This document shows, one piece after another, positions 7,654-14,795 of a stretch of 64,000 nucleotides of DNA (positions are counted from its first letter, which is position 1; the number at the start of each line of letters is the position of its first letter). The translations under genes and the position numbers were made by a program. Origin of the DNA: Bacteroidota bacterium (GTDB taxonomy: Bacteria; Bacteroidota; Bacteroidia; Chitinophagales; Chitinophagaceae); NCBI GenBank assembly GCA_005882315.1, contig VBAR01000005.1:62001-126000 (forward strand), in the 5' to 3' direction. The notes under the pieces are model-generated. The model saw nothing but the letters and a program-made list of their open reading frames with translations, was not told where the DNA came from and searched no databases.

Positions 7654-9831
7654 ATGCGTAAGTTGATAATCCTGTTTCTGTTGGTGCCTGTATTTTCCCT
7701 GGCACAGAAGAAGTTAATTACTCTTGAAGATTTGTACAAGACCGGTACTTTTCGTGGCGAACCGGTCCGTGCTTCTTTCGATACCATTGATGTAACAGCT
7801 GCAATAAAACCTGAAGATGTAAAAAATGAAGATGGAAAACCCATCGGACAAATACAGGATATAATTATTTCATCGACTGTTCCCGGGAAATATATTATTC
7901 GCACAGCGATTGAACCTATTTATCGCCGCAGCAGCAAAGGACTGGCGTATGTGTATGAACTGGCCTCAAAAAAAACTATACCAGTTGATAAAGAAAAAAT
8001 CCTGCATCCAACCTTTTCACCAGACGGAAGCAAACTGGCTTTTGTAAAGGATAATAATCTTTATCTGAAAGATCTAACTACAAATACAGTAAAAGCTGTT
8101 ACTGCCGATGGTAAATGGAATTATATAATCAATGGCAATTGTGATTGGGTGTATGAAGAGGAATTTGAATTTACACAGGCTTATCAATGGAGCCCTGCCG
8201 GAAATTATATCGCTTATTATCGCTTTGATGAAACAAATGTGAAGGAATATAGTATGACTATGTATGATGACAGTCACAATAAGGAGTATCGCTATAAATA
8301 CCCCAAAGCAGGTGATGATAATTCGAAGGTTGAAATTTTTATTTATAACATCAATACCGGGCAAACAGTAAAAGCGCAGTACGAGCAAGGCGATATTTAT
8401 ATTCCCAGGATTAAATGGACAAAAGACGATAATACTCTTTGTGTGTTCTGGATGAACCGTCACCAGAATCAGTTGAAACTGCTTGCCACCAATGCACAAA
8501 CGGGTGAAGCCAATGTTATGTATGAAGAAAAAAATAAATACTATATCGAGATCAATGACAACCTGCAGTTTTTAAATGATAAAAAACATTTTGTTTTTAC
8601 CAGTGAAATGAATGGCTATAATCATATTTACTTATATAGCCTTGATGGAAAAGAAAAAAAACAAATAAGCAGCGGCAACTATGACATGGCTGAAATAAAT
8701 GGGGTGGATGAAAGCAACAGTCGTATTTATTATACAATGGCTTATCCGCGGCCGGTTGACAGGAATGTTTTTGTAAGCGACTATAAAACCGGCAAAACCT
8801 TCCCGCTTACGGAAGGAAACGCATGGTACAGGATTTCGTTCAATGATGATTACTCAAAGTATTTTCTTTTTAAATCTGATTTGAATACGCCACAGGTAGT
8901 TACACAGCACAGCCTGGTATTTGATAAAAAGAGAAACCCTGCAAGCACTCTTTTAAAAACGATAAATGAAAGTGCAAAGTTGAAAGCTAAAATGGAAGAG
9001 TATGCAATTGGTAAGGCAGAATTGATAAAAGTTCCCAATACAAAAGGTGATACACTTAATGGCTGGATGCTGAAGCCAATGAATTTTGATGCTACTAAAA
9101 AATACCCGGTATTGTTTTGCAATTATGGTGGACCCGGCTCACAGCAGGTTGGTAATCGCTTTGGTGCTGTAAGTTTCTGGCACCAGATGCTGGCTGAAAA
9201 AGGATTTATTGTTGTGAGTGTAGATAATACAGGCACCGGTTATCGAGGTGAAGAGTTTAAAAAGAAAACTTACCTGCAGTTAGGCAAGTATGAAATAGAA
9301 GACCAGATAGATGCGGCAAAATATCTTGCGAAGCTGCCATATGTAGATAAAAACAATATCGGTCACTGGGGCTGGAGCTATGGTGGCTTTATGAGTTCAC
9401 TGGCTATAACAAAAGGAGCTGATGTATTTACTGCTGCTGTTGCCGTTGCGCCGGTTACATCGTGGAGATACTATGATAATATTTACACAGAACGTTATAT
9501 GCGTACTCCGCAGGAGAATCCTTCGGGCTATGATGACAATTCTCCTATCAATCATGTAAAAGAAATTAAAGGAAAATATTTGTTGATACATGGAACAGCC
9601 GATGATAATGTACATTTCCAAAATAGTGTACAAATGATAACAGCATTGGTGAAAGCAAATGTAGATTTTGAAAGTGCTTATTATCCCAATAAAAACCATG
9701 GTATTGGTGGTATGCAGGATAATACAACCTTTCATCTCTGGAGTAAGATGACAAACTGGATTTTGACCAATATGGGGAATGAAAATACCAAGGGCCCGGT
9801 TGGAAAAACTACAGTGCCAAAGCCTTTTTAA
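7654..9831 (+). CDS. Dipeptidyl peptidase IV (S9B prolyl oligopeptidase family)
   Basis: 725 residues with a signal peptide (MRKLIILFLLVPVFSLAQ). An N-terminal eight-bladed propeller domain contains the double-Glu segment DWVYEEEF at 164-171, which in this family anchors the substrate amino terminus. The C-terminal alpha/beta hydrolase domain has the catalytic Ser575 in GWSYGGF, Asp651 in GTADDNVHF and His682 in NKNHGI. The spacing matches the mammalian enzyme closely. The enzyme should cleave X-Pro or X-Ala dipeptides from peptides in the periplasm or at the cell surface. It is a single gene followed by a strong terminator. Confidence 0.96.
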   Translation: MRKLIILFLLVPVFSLAQKKLITLEDLYKTGTFRGEPVRASFDTIDVTAAIKPEDVKNEDGKPIGQIQDIIISSTVPGKYIIRTAIEPIYRRSSKGLAYVYELASKKTIPVDKEKILHPTFSPDGSKLAFVKDNNLYLKDLTTNTVKAVTADGKWNYIINGNCDWVYEEEFEFTQAYQWSPAGNYIAYYRFDETNVKEYSMTMYDDSHNKEYRYKYPKAGDDNSKVEIFIYNINTGQTVKAQYEQGDIYIPRIKWTKDDNTLCVFWMNRHQNQLKLLATNAQTGEANVMYEEKNKYYIEINDNLQFLNDKKHFVFTSEMNGYNHIYLYSLDGKEKKQISSGNYDMAEINGVDESNSRIYYTMAYPRPVDRNVFVSDYKTGKTFPLTEGNAWYRISFNDDYSKYFLFKSDLNTPQVVTQHSLVFDKKRNPASTLLKTINESAKLKAKMEEYAIGKAELIKVPNTKGDTLNGWMLKPMNFDATKKYPVLFCNYGGPGSQQVGNRFGAVSFWHQMLAEKGFIVVSVDNTGTGYRGEEFKKKTYLQLGKYEIEDQIDAAKYLAKLPYVDKNNIGHWGWSYGGFMSSLAITKGADVFTAAVAVAPVTSWRYYDNIYTERYMRTPQENPSGYDDNSPINHVKEIKGKYLLIHGTADDNVHFQNSVQMITALVKANVDFESAYYPNKNHGIGGMQDNTTFHLWSKMTNWILTNMGNENTKGPVGKTTVPKPF

Positions 9832-9856
9832 TATTTGTCAATAGTGAATTGGATAG

Positions 9857-9883
9857 TCCTGCTAGAGGCAGGATTTTTTTTTC
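9857..9883 (+). terminator. Rho-independent terminator of the dipeptidyl peptidase gene
   Basis: TCCTGC at 9857-9862 and GCAGGA at 9868-9873 form a stem with a 5-nt loop, directly followed by nine Ts. It starts 25 nt after the stop codon. Confidence 0.9.
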
Positions 9884-9924
9884 TTCAGGTATTTTGTTTG
9901 TGGTTGTTCAGGGGACCCTATTAT

Positions 9925-9954
9925 AAAAAGATACCCCCGGTAGAAACCGGGGGT
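9925..9954 (-). terminator. Strong GC-rich hairpin in the 347-nt gap; probable minus-strand terminator
   Basis: ACCCCCGGT at 9933-9941 and ACCGGGGGT at 9946-9954 form a perfect 9-bp stem closed by an AGAA tetraloop. On the minus strand the stem is followed by ATCTTTTTAT, a terminator-like tail, although no minus-strand gene ends here. A minus-strand TAAATTTG (-7-like) at 10164-10171 with TTG 23 nt further upstream could start a small RNA of about 230 nt ending at this hairpin. Alternatively it is a plus-strand leader structure before the 18-codon ORF at 9990. Confidence 0.5.
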
Positions 9955-9989
9955 GTAATCAAAAACCATTAACCATTAAACCTTATCCT

Positions 9990-10046
9990 ATGAAAATTCT
10001 AATCGCTAATTTCGACAAATATGTTAGACCAACAACTTTTTTTTAG
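9990..10046 (+). other. 18-codon ORF downstream of the GC-rich hairpin; translation uncertain
   Basis: ATG at 9990 to TAG at 10044 would encode MKILIANFDKYVRPTTFF. It is preceded by a tandem AACCATTA-AACCATTA motif and an A-rich stretch of the kind seen before Bacteroidota start codons. It could be a leader peptide, a small protein, or an accidental frame within a small RNA. There is no evidence of expression. Confidence 0.2.
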
Positions 10047-10145
10047 AATTTGTATTGCACAAACTGTCCTTTTTGCTAATTTTTGACTGAACTCAATATT
10101 TTTGTGGTATGCATACTAGGTTTGCATGACATAAAACAGTTGTTT

Positions 10146-10161
10146 GTAGAATTAGTTCTAC
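10146..10161. promoter_or_regulatory. Inverted repeat just upstream of ubiX
   Basis: GTAGAA (10146-10151) and TTCTAC (10156-10161) form a perfect 6-4-6 inverted repeat 18 nt upstream of the ubiX start, in the expected promoter or leader region. It has the size of a dimeric repressor operator. A separate 10-bp palindrome GTATGCATAC lies at 10107-10116. No regulator can be named. Confidence 0.3.
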
Positions 10162-10178
10162 ATCAAATTTAAATAAAC

Positions 10179-10733
10179 ATGAATATAGTTATAGCAATCA
10201 CAGGGGCCAGTGGATCAATCTATGCTAAGCTTTTAGTAGGAAAATTACTACATATTAAAAGTCAATGGAAACAATTGAGCATTGTAATGACCGATAATGC
10301 AAAATTGGTTTGGCAAACTGAGCTCGGTGATGAATCTTATAAAGACTGGCCGGTTAATTTTTATTCTAAGAATGATTTTATGGCTCCCTTTGCATCGGGT
10401 TCGGGCAAATACAATACTATGATCATAATTCCCTGTAGCATGGGAACATTGGGTCGCATTGCATCTGGTGTTTCTGATGATTTGATAACAAGAGCTGCTG
10501 ATGTGGTATTAAAAGAAAGAAGAAAATTGATTTGTGTAGTAAGAGAAACGCCGTATAATCTTATTCATATAAAAAACATGGAGACGATCACACTTGCCGG
10601 CGGAATCATTTGCCCGGCTACACCTTCATTTTACAGCAAACCAACAACCATTGAAGAAGCTGCTTCTACAGTGGTTGATCGTGTACTTGATCTTGCTGGA
10701 CTTGATATTACTACATTCAGGTGGGGAAAATAA
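10179..10733 (+). CDS. ubiX: Flavin prenyltransferase UbiX/Pad1 family
   Basis: 184 residues, the usual length of the family. It begins with the FMN-binding motif IAITGASGSIYAKLL and contains the conserved PCSMGTLGRIASGVSDDLITRAADV segment and the VVRETPYNLIHIKNM segment that binds FMN and prenyl phosphate. UbiX makes the prenylated FMN cofactor for UbiD-type decarboxylases, acting as a soluble dodecamer. In Bacteroidota lacking ubiquinone the partner is probably the UbiD-like decarboxylase of the futalosine menaquinone pathway (inference; a UbiA-type prenyltransferase lies at 61334). It is monocistronic, with a terminator directly after the stop. Confidence 0.93.
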   Translation: MNIVIAITGASGSIYAKLLVGKLLHIKSQWKQLSIVMTDNAKLVWQTELGDESYKDWPVNFYSKNDFMAPFASGSGKYNTMIIIPCSMGTLGRIASGVSDDLITRAADVVLKERRKLICVVRETPYNLIHIKNMETITLAGGIICPATPSFYSKPTTIEEAASTVVDRVLDLAGLDITTFRWGK

Positions 10734-10761
10734 AAAGGGCGCCTGTTACGCGGCACCCTTT
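10734..10761. terminator. Bidirectional terminator between ubiX and the SprB-repeat gene
   Basis: AAAGGGCGCC at 10734-10743 and GGCACCCTTT at 10752-10761 pair with one mismatch around an 8-nt loop. It begins at the ubiX stop codon and lies 26 nt from the stop of the convergent minus-strand gene. Confidence 0.65.
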
Positions 10762-10786
10762 GCATTGCAAGCATTAGCAGTTAAAC

Positions 10787-12598
10787 TTAGTTATTATATT
10801 GCCCGCCGGCATTTATCCAGTTTGTAATTTTTTGTCTCTCCGCTGGAGGAAGCAAACCAGTTGGCGGCATCGCCGATGGATTTGCGTTTACAGCCCTTTG
10901 CTGAATCAATGCGCCGTTAGCTACAATATTACAATCAACAGTCCAGTTTGGCGCCTGGGTTCCATTGTGACAACCGCTGATGGCACAATTCATTTGCAAC
11001 AGATCTCTGACCTGTGAAAAAAGCGGACCCGCTGTAGCTGTACCTACCGTTGTATTAGCAGCACCAGTGCAGTTATTCGCATCTTTAGCAGTTATTGTAT
11101 AATTACCAGGAGCCAGGTTATTAAATGTTCCTGATGATTGAAAATTCACTCCATTTAAACTATATGTGTAAGGGAACAATCCGCCACCTGCAAGTGAGGT
11201 GAGAATTCCATTATTAGCACCTGTACAAGGAACATGTGCTGTAGGATTTATGTTTTGCGAGATTGTAATACCAGCACAAGGATTAGGATCGGTTAAGGTC
11301 ACAACAGTAGAACCTGTACAACCTATTGCATCTTTTGCAACAATTGTATAAGTACCTGCAAACAGGTTGCTGAAAGTAGATGAAGATTGGGGTGCCCCGT
11401 TATTATTAGTGTAAGTGAAAGGAGCAGTACCACCAATTGGGCTTACTGTAATGGAACCTGTTGAACTACCGGGGATATTCGGATTAAGTACTATTGTTTG
11501 CTGCACTGTAATTGTAACTCCCGTGCATGGACTTAACAGTGTAAAGTTTGAAGTACCAGTACATCCATTTGCATCTTTTGCAGCTACTGAATAATTCCCT
11601 GCAACGAGATTACTAAATGTGCCTGATGCCTGGAAAGTGCCGTTATTTAAACTATAAGTATACGGCCCCACACCACCTGATGCTGATGCCGCAATGCTAC
11701 CATTTGTTCCGCCCTGTGTAGTTGGGTGAGTGAGTGTGCCATTCACAGTAATGGTAACACCTGCACATGGACTTAGTAAAGTAAAGTTGCCTGTGCCTGT
11801 ACATCCGTTTGCGTCCTTAGCAGTAACTGTAAAACTACCAACAGCTAATGTATTAAATACATTGGAACTTTGAAAAGTAGTACCATTAATGCTGTAAGTA
11901 TAAGGTGCAACTCCGCCACTTGCGTTTGCTGTGATCGTACCATTAGTGCCAGTTGGTGTAGTCGGGTTTGTAGTTGTGCCGGTTACGGTGATAGTAACAC
12001 CTGCACATGGACTTAGTAAAGTAAAGTTGCCTGTGCCTGTACATCCGTTTGCGTCCTTAGCAGTAACTGTAAAACTACCAACAGCTAATGTATTAAACAC
12101 ATTGGAACTTTGAAAAGTAGTGCCATTAATACTGTAAGTATAAGGAGCAACTCCGCCACTTACGTTTGCTGTGATCGTACCATTAGTGCCGGTTGGTGTG
12201 GTCGGGTTTGTAGTTGTGCCGGTTACGGTGATAGTAACACCTGCACAGGGATTTGGTGCCGTTAATGTAAATGAATTGGAACCAGTACAACCATTACTGT
12301 TTTTTGCAGTTATAGAATAAGTAGCTGCTGCAAGATTAGTAAAAGTGCCGGTTGCTTGAAAAGCCCCTCCATTTAAACTAAAAGTAAAACCTGAGCCCCC
12401 TGAAGCAGATGCTGTGATCGTACCATTAGTGCCGGTTGGTGTAGTCGGGTTTGTACTTGTACCGGTAACACTAACTGTTACACCCGTACATGGGTTATTA
12501 GGAGGTGGGGGATCTCCACCACCATTACAGGACAGAAAAGCAAAAAGATACATAATGGCTGATAATTGTATCAGCCTGCTGAAGGTCTGCGTTCTCAT
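10787..12598 (-). CDS. Lipoprotein with six SprB-like repeats and a C-terminal cytochrome c-like domain
   Basis: 603 residues. A lipoprotein signal (LFAFLSC, Cys24) and a short Gly/Pro linker precede six tandem repeats of about 80 residues (from residue 36 to about 520). Each runs from PCxGVTITV through GTNGTITA and PYTYSxNG to AKDANGCTGTxNFTL, the SprB-repeat pattern of Bacteroidota adhesins. The last 80 residues differ: LLQMNCAISGCHNG contains a CX4CH motif and SAMPPTG could supply the axial methionine, as in c-type cytochromes with an enlarged heme-binding loop. The product is probably exposed at the outer membrane. The gene follows the ECF sigma factor gene and the barrel gene on the same strand, 59 nt after the latter. 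Repeats 2 and 3 are nearly identical. Confidence 0.85.
   Translation of the reverse strand: MRTQTFSRLIQLSAIMYLFAFLSCNGGGDPPPPNNPCTGVTVSVTGTSTNPTTPTGTNGTITASASGGSGFTFSLNGGAFQATGTFTNLAAATYSITAKNSNGCTGSNSFTLTAPNPCAGVTITVTGTTTNPTTPTGTNGTITANVSGGVAPYTYSINGTTFQSSNVFNTLAVGSFTVTAKDANGCTGTGNFTLLSPCAGVTITVTGTTTNPTTPTGTNGTITANASGGVAPYTYSINGTTFQSSNVFNTLAVGSFTVTAKDANGCTGTGNFTLLSPCAGVTITVNGTLTHPTTQGGTNGSIAASASGGVGPYTYSLNNGTFQASGTFSNLVAGNYSVAAKDANGCTGTSNFTLLSPCTGVTITVQQTIVLNPNIPGSSTGSITVSPIGGTAPFTYTNNNGAPQSSSTFSNLFAGTYTIVAKDAIGCTGSTVVTLTDPNPCAGITISQNINPTAHVPCTGANNGILTSLAGGGLFPYTYSLNGVNFQSSGTFNNLAPGNYTITAKDANNCTGAANTTVGTATAGPLFSQVRDLLQMNCAISGCHNGTQAPNWTVDCNIVANGALIQQRAVNANPSAMPPTGLLPPAERQKITNWINAGGQYNN
11761..12240 (-). 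repeat. Two nearly identical 240-bp tandem DNA repeats inside the SprB-repeat gene
   Basis: Bases 11761-12000 and 12001-12240 are direct tandem copies differing at only about eight positions, mostly silent. They encode repeats 2 and 3. A partial third match starts near 12411. Such near-identity implies recent duplication or gene conversion, and repeat number may vary between strains. Confidence 0.95.
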
Positions 12599-12657
12599 AT
12601 TTGATTCTTTATTTGATTTTTTTAAAAAATTAAAAAGCGCAGGATGTGTTTAATTTT

Positions 12658-13980
12658 TTATTTAGCAAATGGTTTGAAATTAGCACTCAATAAGGCACCG
12701 GCACTATTCAATTTAACTTTCCCAAAGCCTACACCCTCCCAGGGTATTTTTAAATAAGGGCTTAAGGAAACAGAAAACTTATTACTGATCTTTCTTTCAT
12801 AGCCACCTGCCAGTGTGATGACGCTGAAATAGTGTTTGTTTTCATTATAATATTCCCAATTCCTTACTGCAGGCTGACCCGTTCCGGTTTTATAATGGTA
12901 GGTATATTTTTCTTCCTTCATGATATAGGATGAAAGACCAAATGTGCCGAACCAATTTCTTTTTTTATTAGTTGAAAAATTATAGTTTAATAAAAGTGGT
13001 ATTTCATACACTTTGCAATCAGCATCTACTTTTTCAAGTGTTGGGTAAAACTGCCACCACCAGCCCGGAGCATTATAATCCTCAGCATCCGCGGTATAAA
13101 TTTTACGGGCAGAATAAAAACCTGTTTGTATTGAAATACGGTCGTTAAAAGCATAACCCAGACCCAATCCATAGACCGGCATTATTTTTCCAACATTGCC
13201 TCCAACTCCTCCCACATCTGGCCCCACAGAAGCTGAAATGAATAAACCATTCCCTTTCCCTTGTTTCTTTTTTGAAGATTTTGCTGATGCTTCCGGAACT
13301 TCAGCATTCACAGGTTGAGTTTTTGCCGGGCTCAAAACATCAGCAGGTTCTTCTTTCTTTGCAGAAGAGATATCGCTTTTGTTTTGTGTTACCGGGTCAG
13401 GATTTGCGTTTGATACATTGTCCGATTTATTGATTGAAGGATCCGGATTAAAAGTTGAATTCTGAGTAAGAGGTGAACCAGGATTTTGATTAGCAGGTAT
13501 ACCGTTTGTCATATCCTGATCTTTTGTTCTTTTTGCAGGAATAGTTGCCGGCTGGTTTCTTTTATTCTTGTTTTCATTTGGCGTTTTTACAGCTGGAAAA
13601 GAAATAACAGGTGTTGCTTTTACCTCGTTACCTGGTTTTTCATTTTCAGACAGATCAGTTCCTGTTGGTTTAATGGATTCAACGTTTTCAGTTGGGTTAT
13701 GAGTCGCATTATCAGTTTTAGTTGGCCCGCTGGAAGATTGTTTAGTTGTGGCAGATGCAATTTTTTTATCGGCATCACCATTAAAAAATAAATAAGCTAC
13801 GCCACCACCAGCAAATAAGAATAAGAGTAACAAGTAGGCTGCCCTTCTTTTTTTCTTTTCCTCTACTGGCATGTGTTTATCAAGCAGCATGTTCATCTTC
13901 TCCCATGCTTTCTCGTCGTAGGAAGGATGATGGTTTTCAGCAGCTTCGGTTATTTTTTTATCTGTTTCTTCAAACTGCAT
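12658..13980 (-). CDS. Protein with cytoplasmic head, inner-membrane helix, long linker and C-terminal beta-barrel domain
   Basis: 440 residues. Residues 1-45 are charged and presumably cytoplasmic, with YDEKAWEKMNMLLDKHMP resembling the short sigma-binding heads of Bacteroidota anti-sigma proteins. Residues 47-66 are a transmembrane helix preceded by EKKKRR. Residues 70-245 are a low-complexity Pro/Asn/Lys/Thr linker. Residues 246-440 look like an eight-stranded PorT/OmpX-type outer-membrane barrel (GLFISASVGPDVGGVGG, GLGLGYAFNDRISIQTGFY). The gene overlaps the end of the ECF sigma gene by 11 nt. An anti-sigma or signal-transducing role is inferred. The protein could physically link both membranes. 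Confidence 0.75.
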   Translation of the reverse strand: MQFEETDKKITEAAENHHPSYDEKAWEKMNMLLDKHMPVEEKKKRRAAYLLLLFLFAGGGVAYLFFNGDADKKIASATTKQSSSGPTKTDNATHNPTENVESIKPTGTDLSENEKPGNEVKATPVISFPAVKTPNENKNKRNQPATIPAKRTKDQDMTNGIPANQNPGSPLTQNSTFNPDPSINKSDNVSNANPDPVTQNKSDISSAKKEEPADVLSPAKTQPVNAEVPEASAKSSKKKQGKGNGLFISASVGPDVGGVGGNVGKIMPVYGLGLGYAFNDRISIQTGFYSARKIYTADAEDYNAPGWWWQFYPTLEKVDADCKVYEIPLLLNYNFSTNKKRNWFGTFGLSSYIMKEEKYTYHYKTGTGQPAVRNWEYYNENKHYFSVITLAGGYERKISNKFSVSLSPYLKIPWEGVGFGKVKLNSAGALLSANFKPFAK

Positions 13981-14554
13981 TTTTGGCTAATTGAATTTCG
14001 TTTTGTCTAAATAATATTTTCTGTAATTGCTTTCTTGCTTTGGCCAGGTTCGATTTTGATGTTCCTTCCGATATACCCAATCGTTTACTTATCTCATCGT
14101 GTGTAAATCCTTCAATAATATATAAGTTCAGAACAGTACGATATCCCGGTGACAATTCCTGTATAGCACGGATTATTTCTTCATGTGAAATTTTATCCAG
14201 CGCTGTTTCGCTTACTGAAGGGATTTGGAAAACGATATTATCCAGCTCTGTTACTACACGGTGTTTTTGCGATTTTCTAAAATGATCAATAGCTGTGTAT
14301 ACCATGATTTTTCTTACCCAGCCTTTAAAAGAACCCACCACATCTGCATAGGCCGGTTTATAATTATGCATTTCTTTGAACACTTTCAAAAACCCGTCAT
14401 TCATGATCTCCAGCGCATCATCCTGGTTTTTGGCATAGCGGTCGCAAATAGCCATAGCATAGCCATAGAAAGAGTTATAAATAGCCTTTTGACTCTCTCG
14501 TTTATTCAGAGCACATTCTCCGACATGGTGTGTCAGTTCATCGGGTGATAGCAA
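13970..14554 (-). CDS. ECF-family RNA polymerase sigma factor
   Basis: 194 residues with sigma region 2 (YNSFYGYAMAICDRYAKNQDDALEIMNDGFLKVF, then a GWVRKIMVYTAIDHFRK segment) and region 4 (LSPGYRTVLNLYIIEGFTHDEISKRLGISEGTSKSNLAKARKQL reads as a typical helix-turn-helix). The start is TTG at 14554. No in-frame ATG occurs before residue 39, deep inside region 2, and a stop lies a few codons upstream, so a non-ATG start is required. It heads a cluster with the barrel gene, which it overlaps by 11 nt, and the SprB-repeat lipoprotein gene. It probably directs RNA polymerase to its own operon or other envelope genes. Confidence 0.92.
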   Translation of the reverse strand: MLSPDELTHHVGECALNKRESQKAIYNSFYGYAMAICDRYAKNQDDALEIMNDGFLKVFKEMHNYKPAYADVVGSFKGWVRKIMVYTAIDHFRKSQKHRVVTELDNIVFQIPSVSETALDKISHEEIIRAIQELSPGYRTVLNLYIIEGFTHDEISKRLGISEGTSKSNLAKARKQLQKILFRQNEIQLAKNAV

Positions 14555-14754
14555 ACGCAGTTGTTTTCAGATAATTAAACGGTATTCGTAGGCTACCGGT
14601 TGCCTTTGTGTGTTACAAGTTACAAAGTATTGGTCTTATAGAGAATCAACCATCGTAGTATGCTGAGTTTGAAGGATTTTTTTATCAAATTATTTCTGCT
14701 ACATAGCGTGAATGAGTGACGTATCAGACTTAAAAAATAAATGACGGGTATTAA

Positions 14755-14776
14755 AAAAGCCCCGTACGGAGCTTTT
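14755..14776 (-). terminator. Terminator downstream of the PLP acyltransferase gene
   Basis: AAAAGCCCCG (14755-14764) pairs with CGGAGCTTTT (14767-14776) with one mismatch. On the minus strand it is followed by further Ts. It is 19 nt beyond the stop at 14796. Confidence 0.75.
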
Positions 14777-14795
14777 GATATTTTGAAGTATTTCT

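Noticed and set aside
10107-10116. GTATGCATAC palindrome as an operator
   Set aside because: A 10-bp palindrome occurs by chance at low cost and has no second copy or partner; kept only as a note beside the inverted repeat at 10146.
10594-10827. Short ORF overlapping the ubiX end
   Set aside because: It is a frame shadow of ubiX and runs across the terminator; no start context.
11761-12240. CRISPR-like array
   Set aside because: The repeats are 240-bp coding units without spacers; they belong to the lipoprotein gene.
11931-12653. Plus-strand valine-rich ORFs opposite the SprB repeats
   Set aside because: They are antisense shadows of a repeated gene and repeat with it; no start context or independent family.
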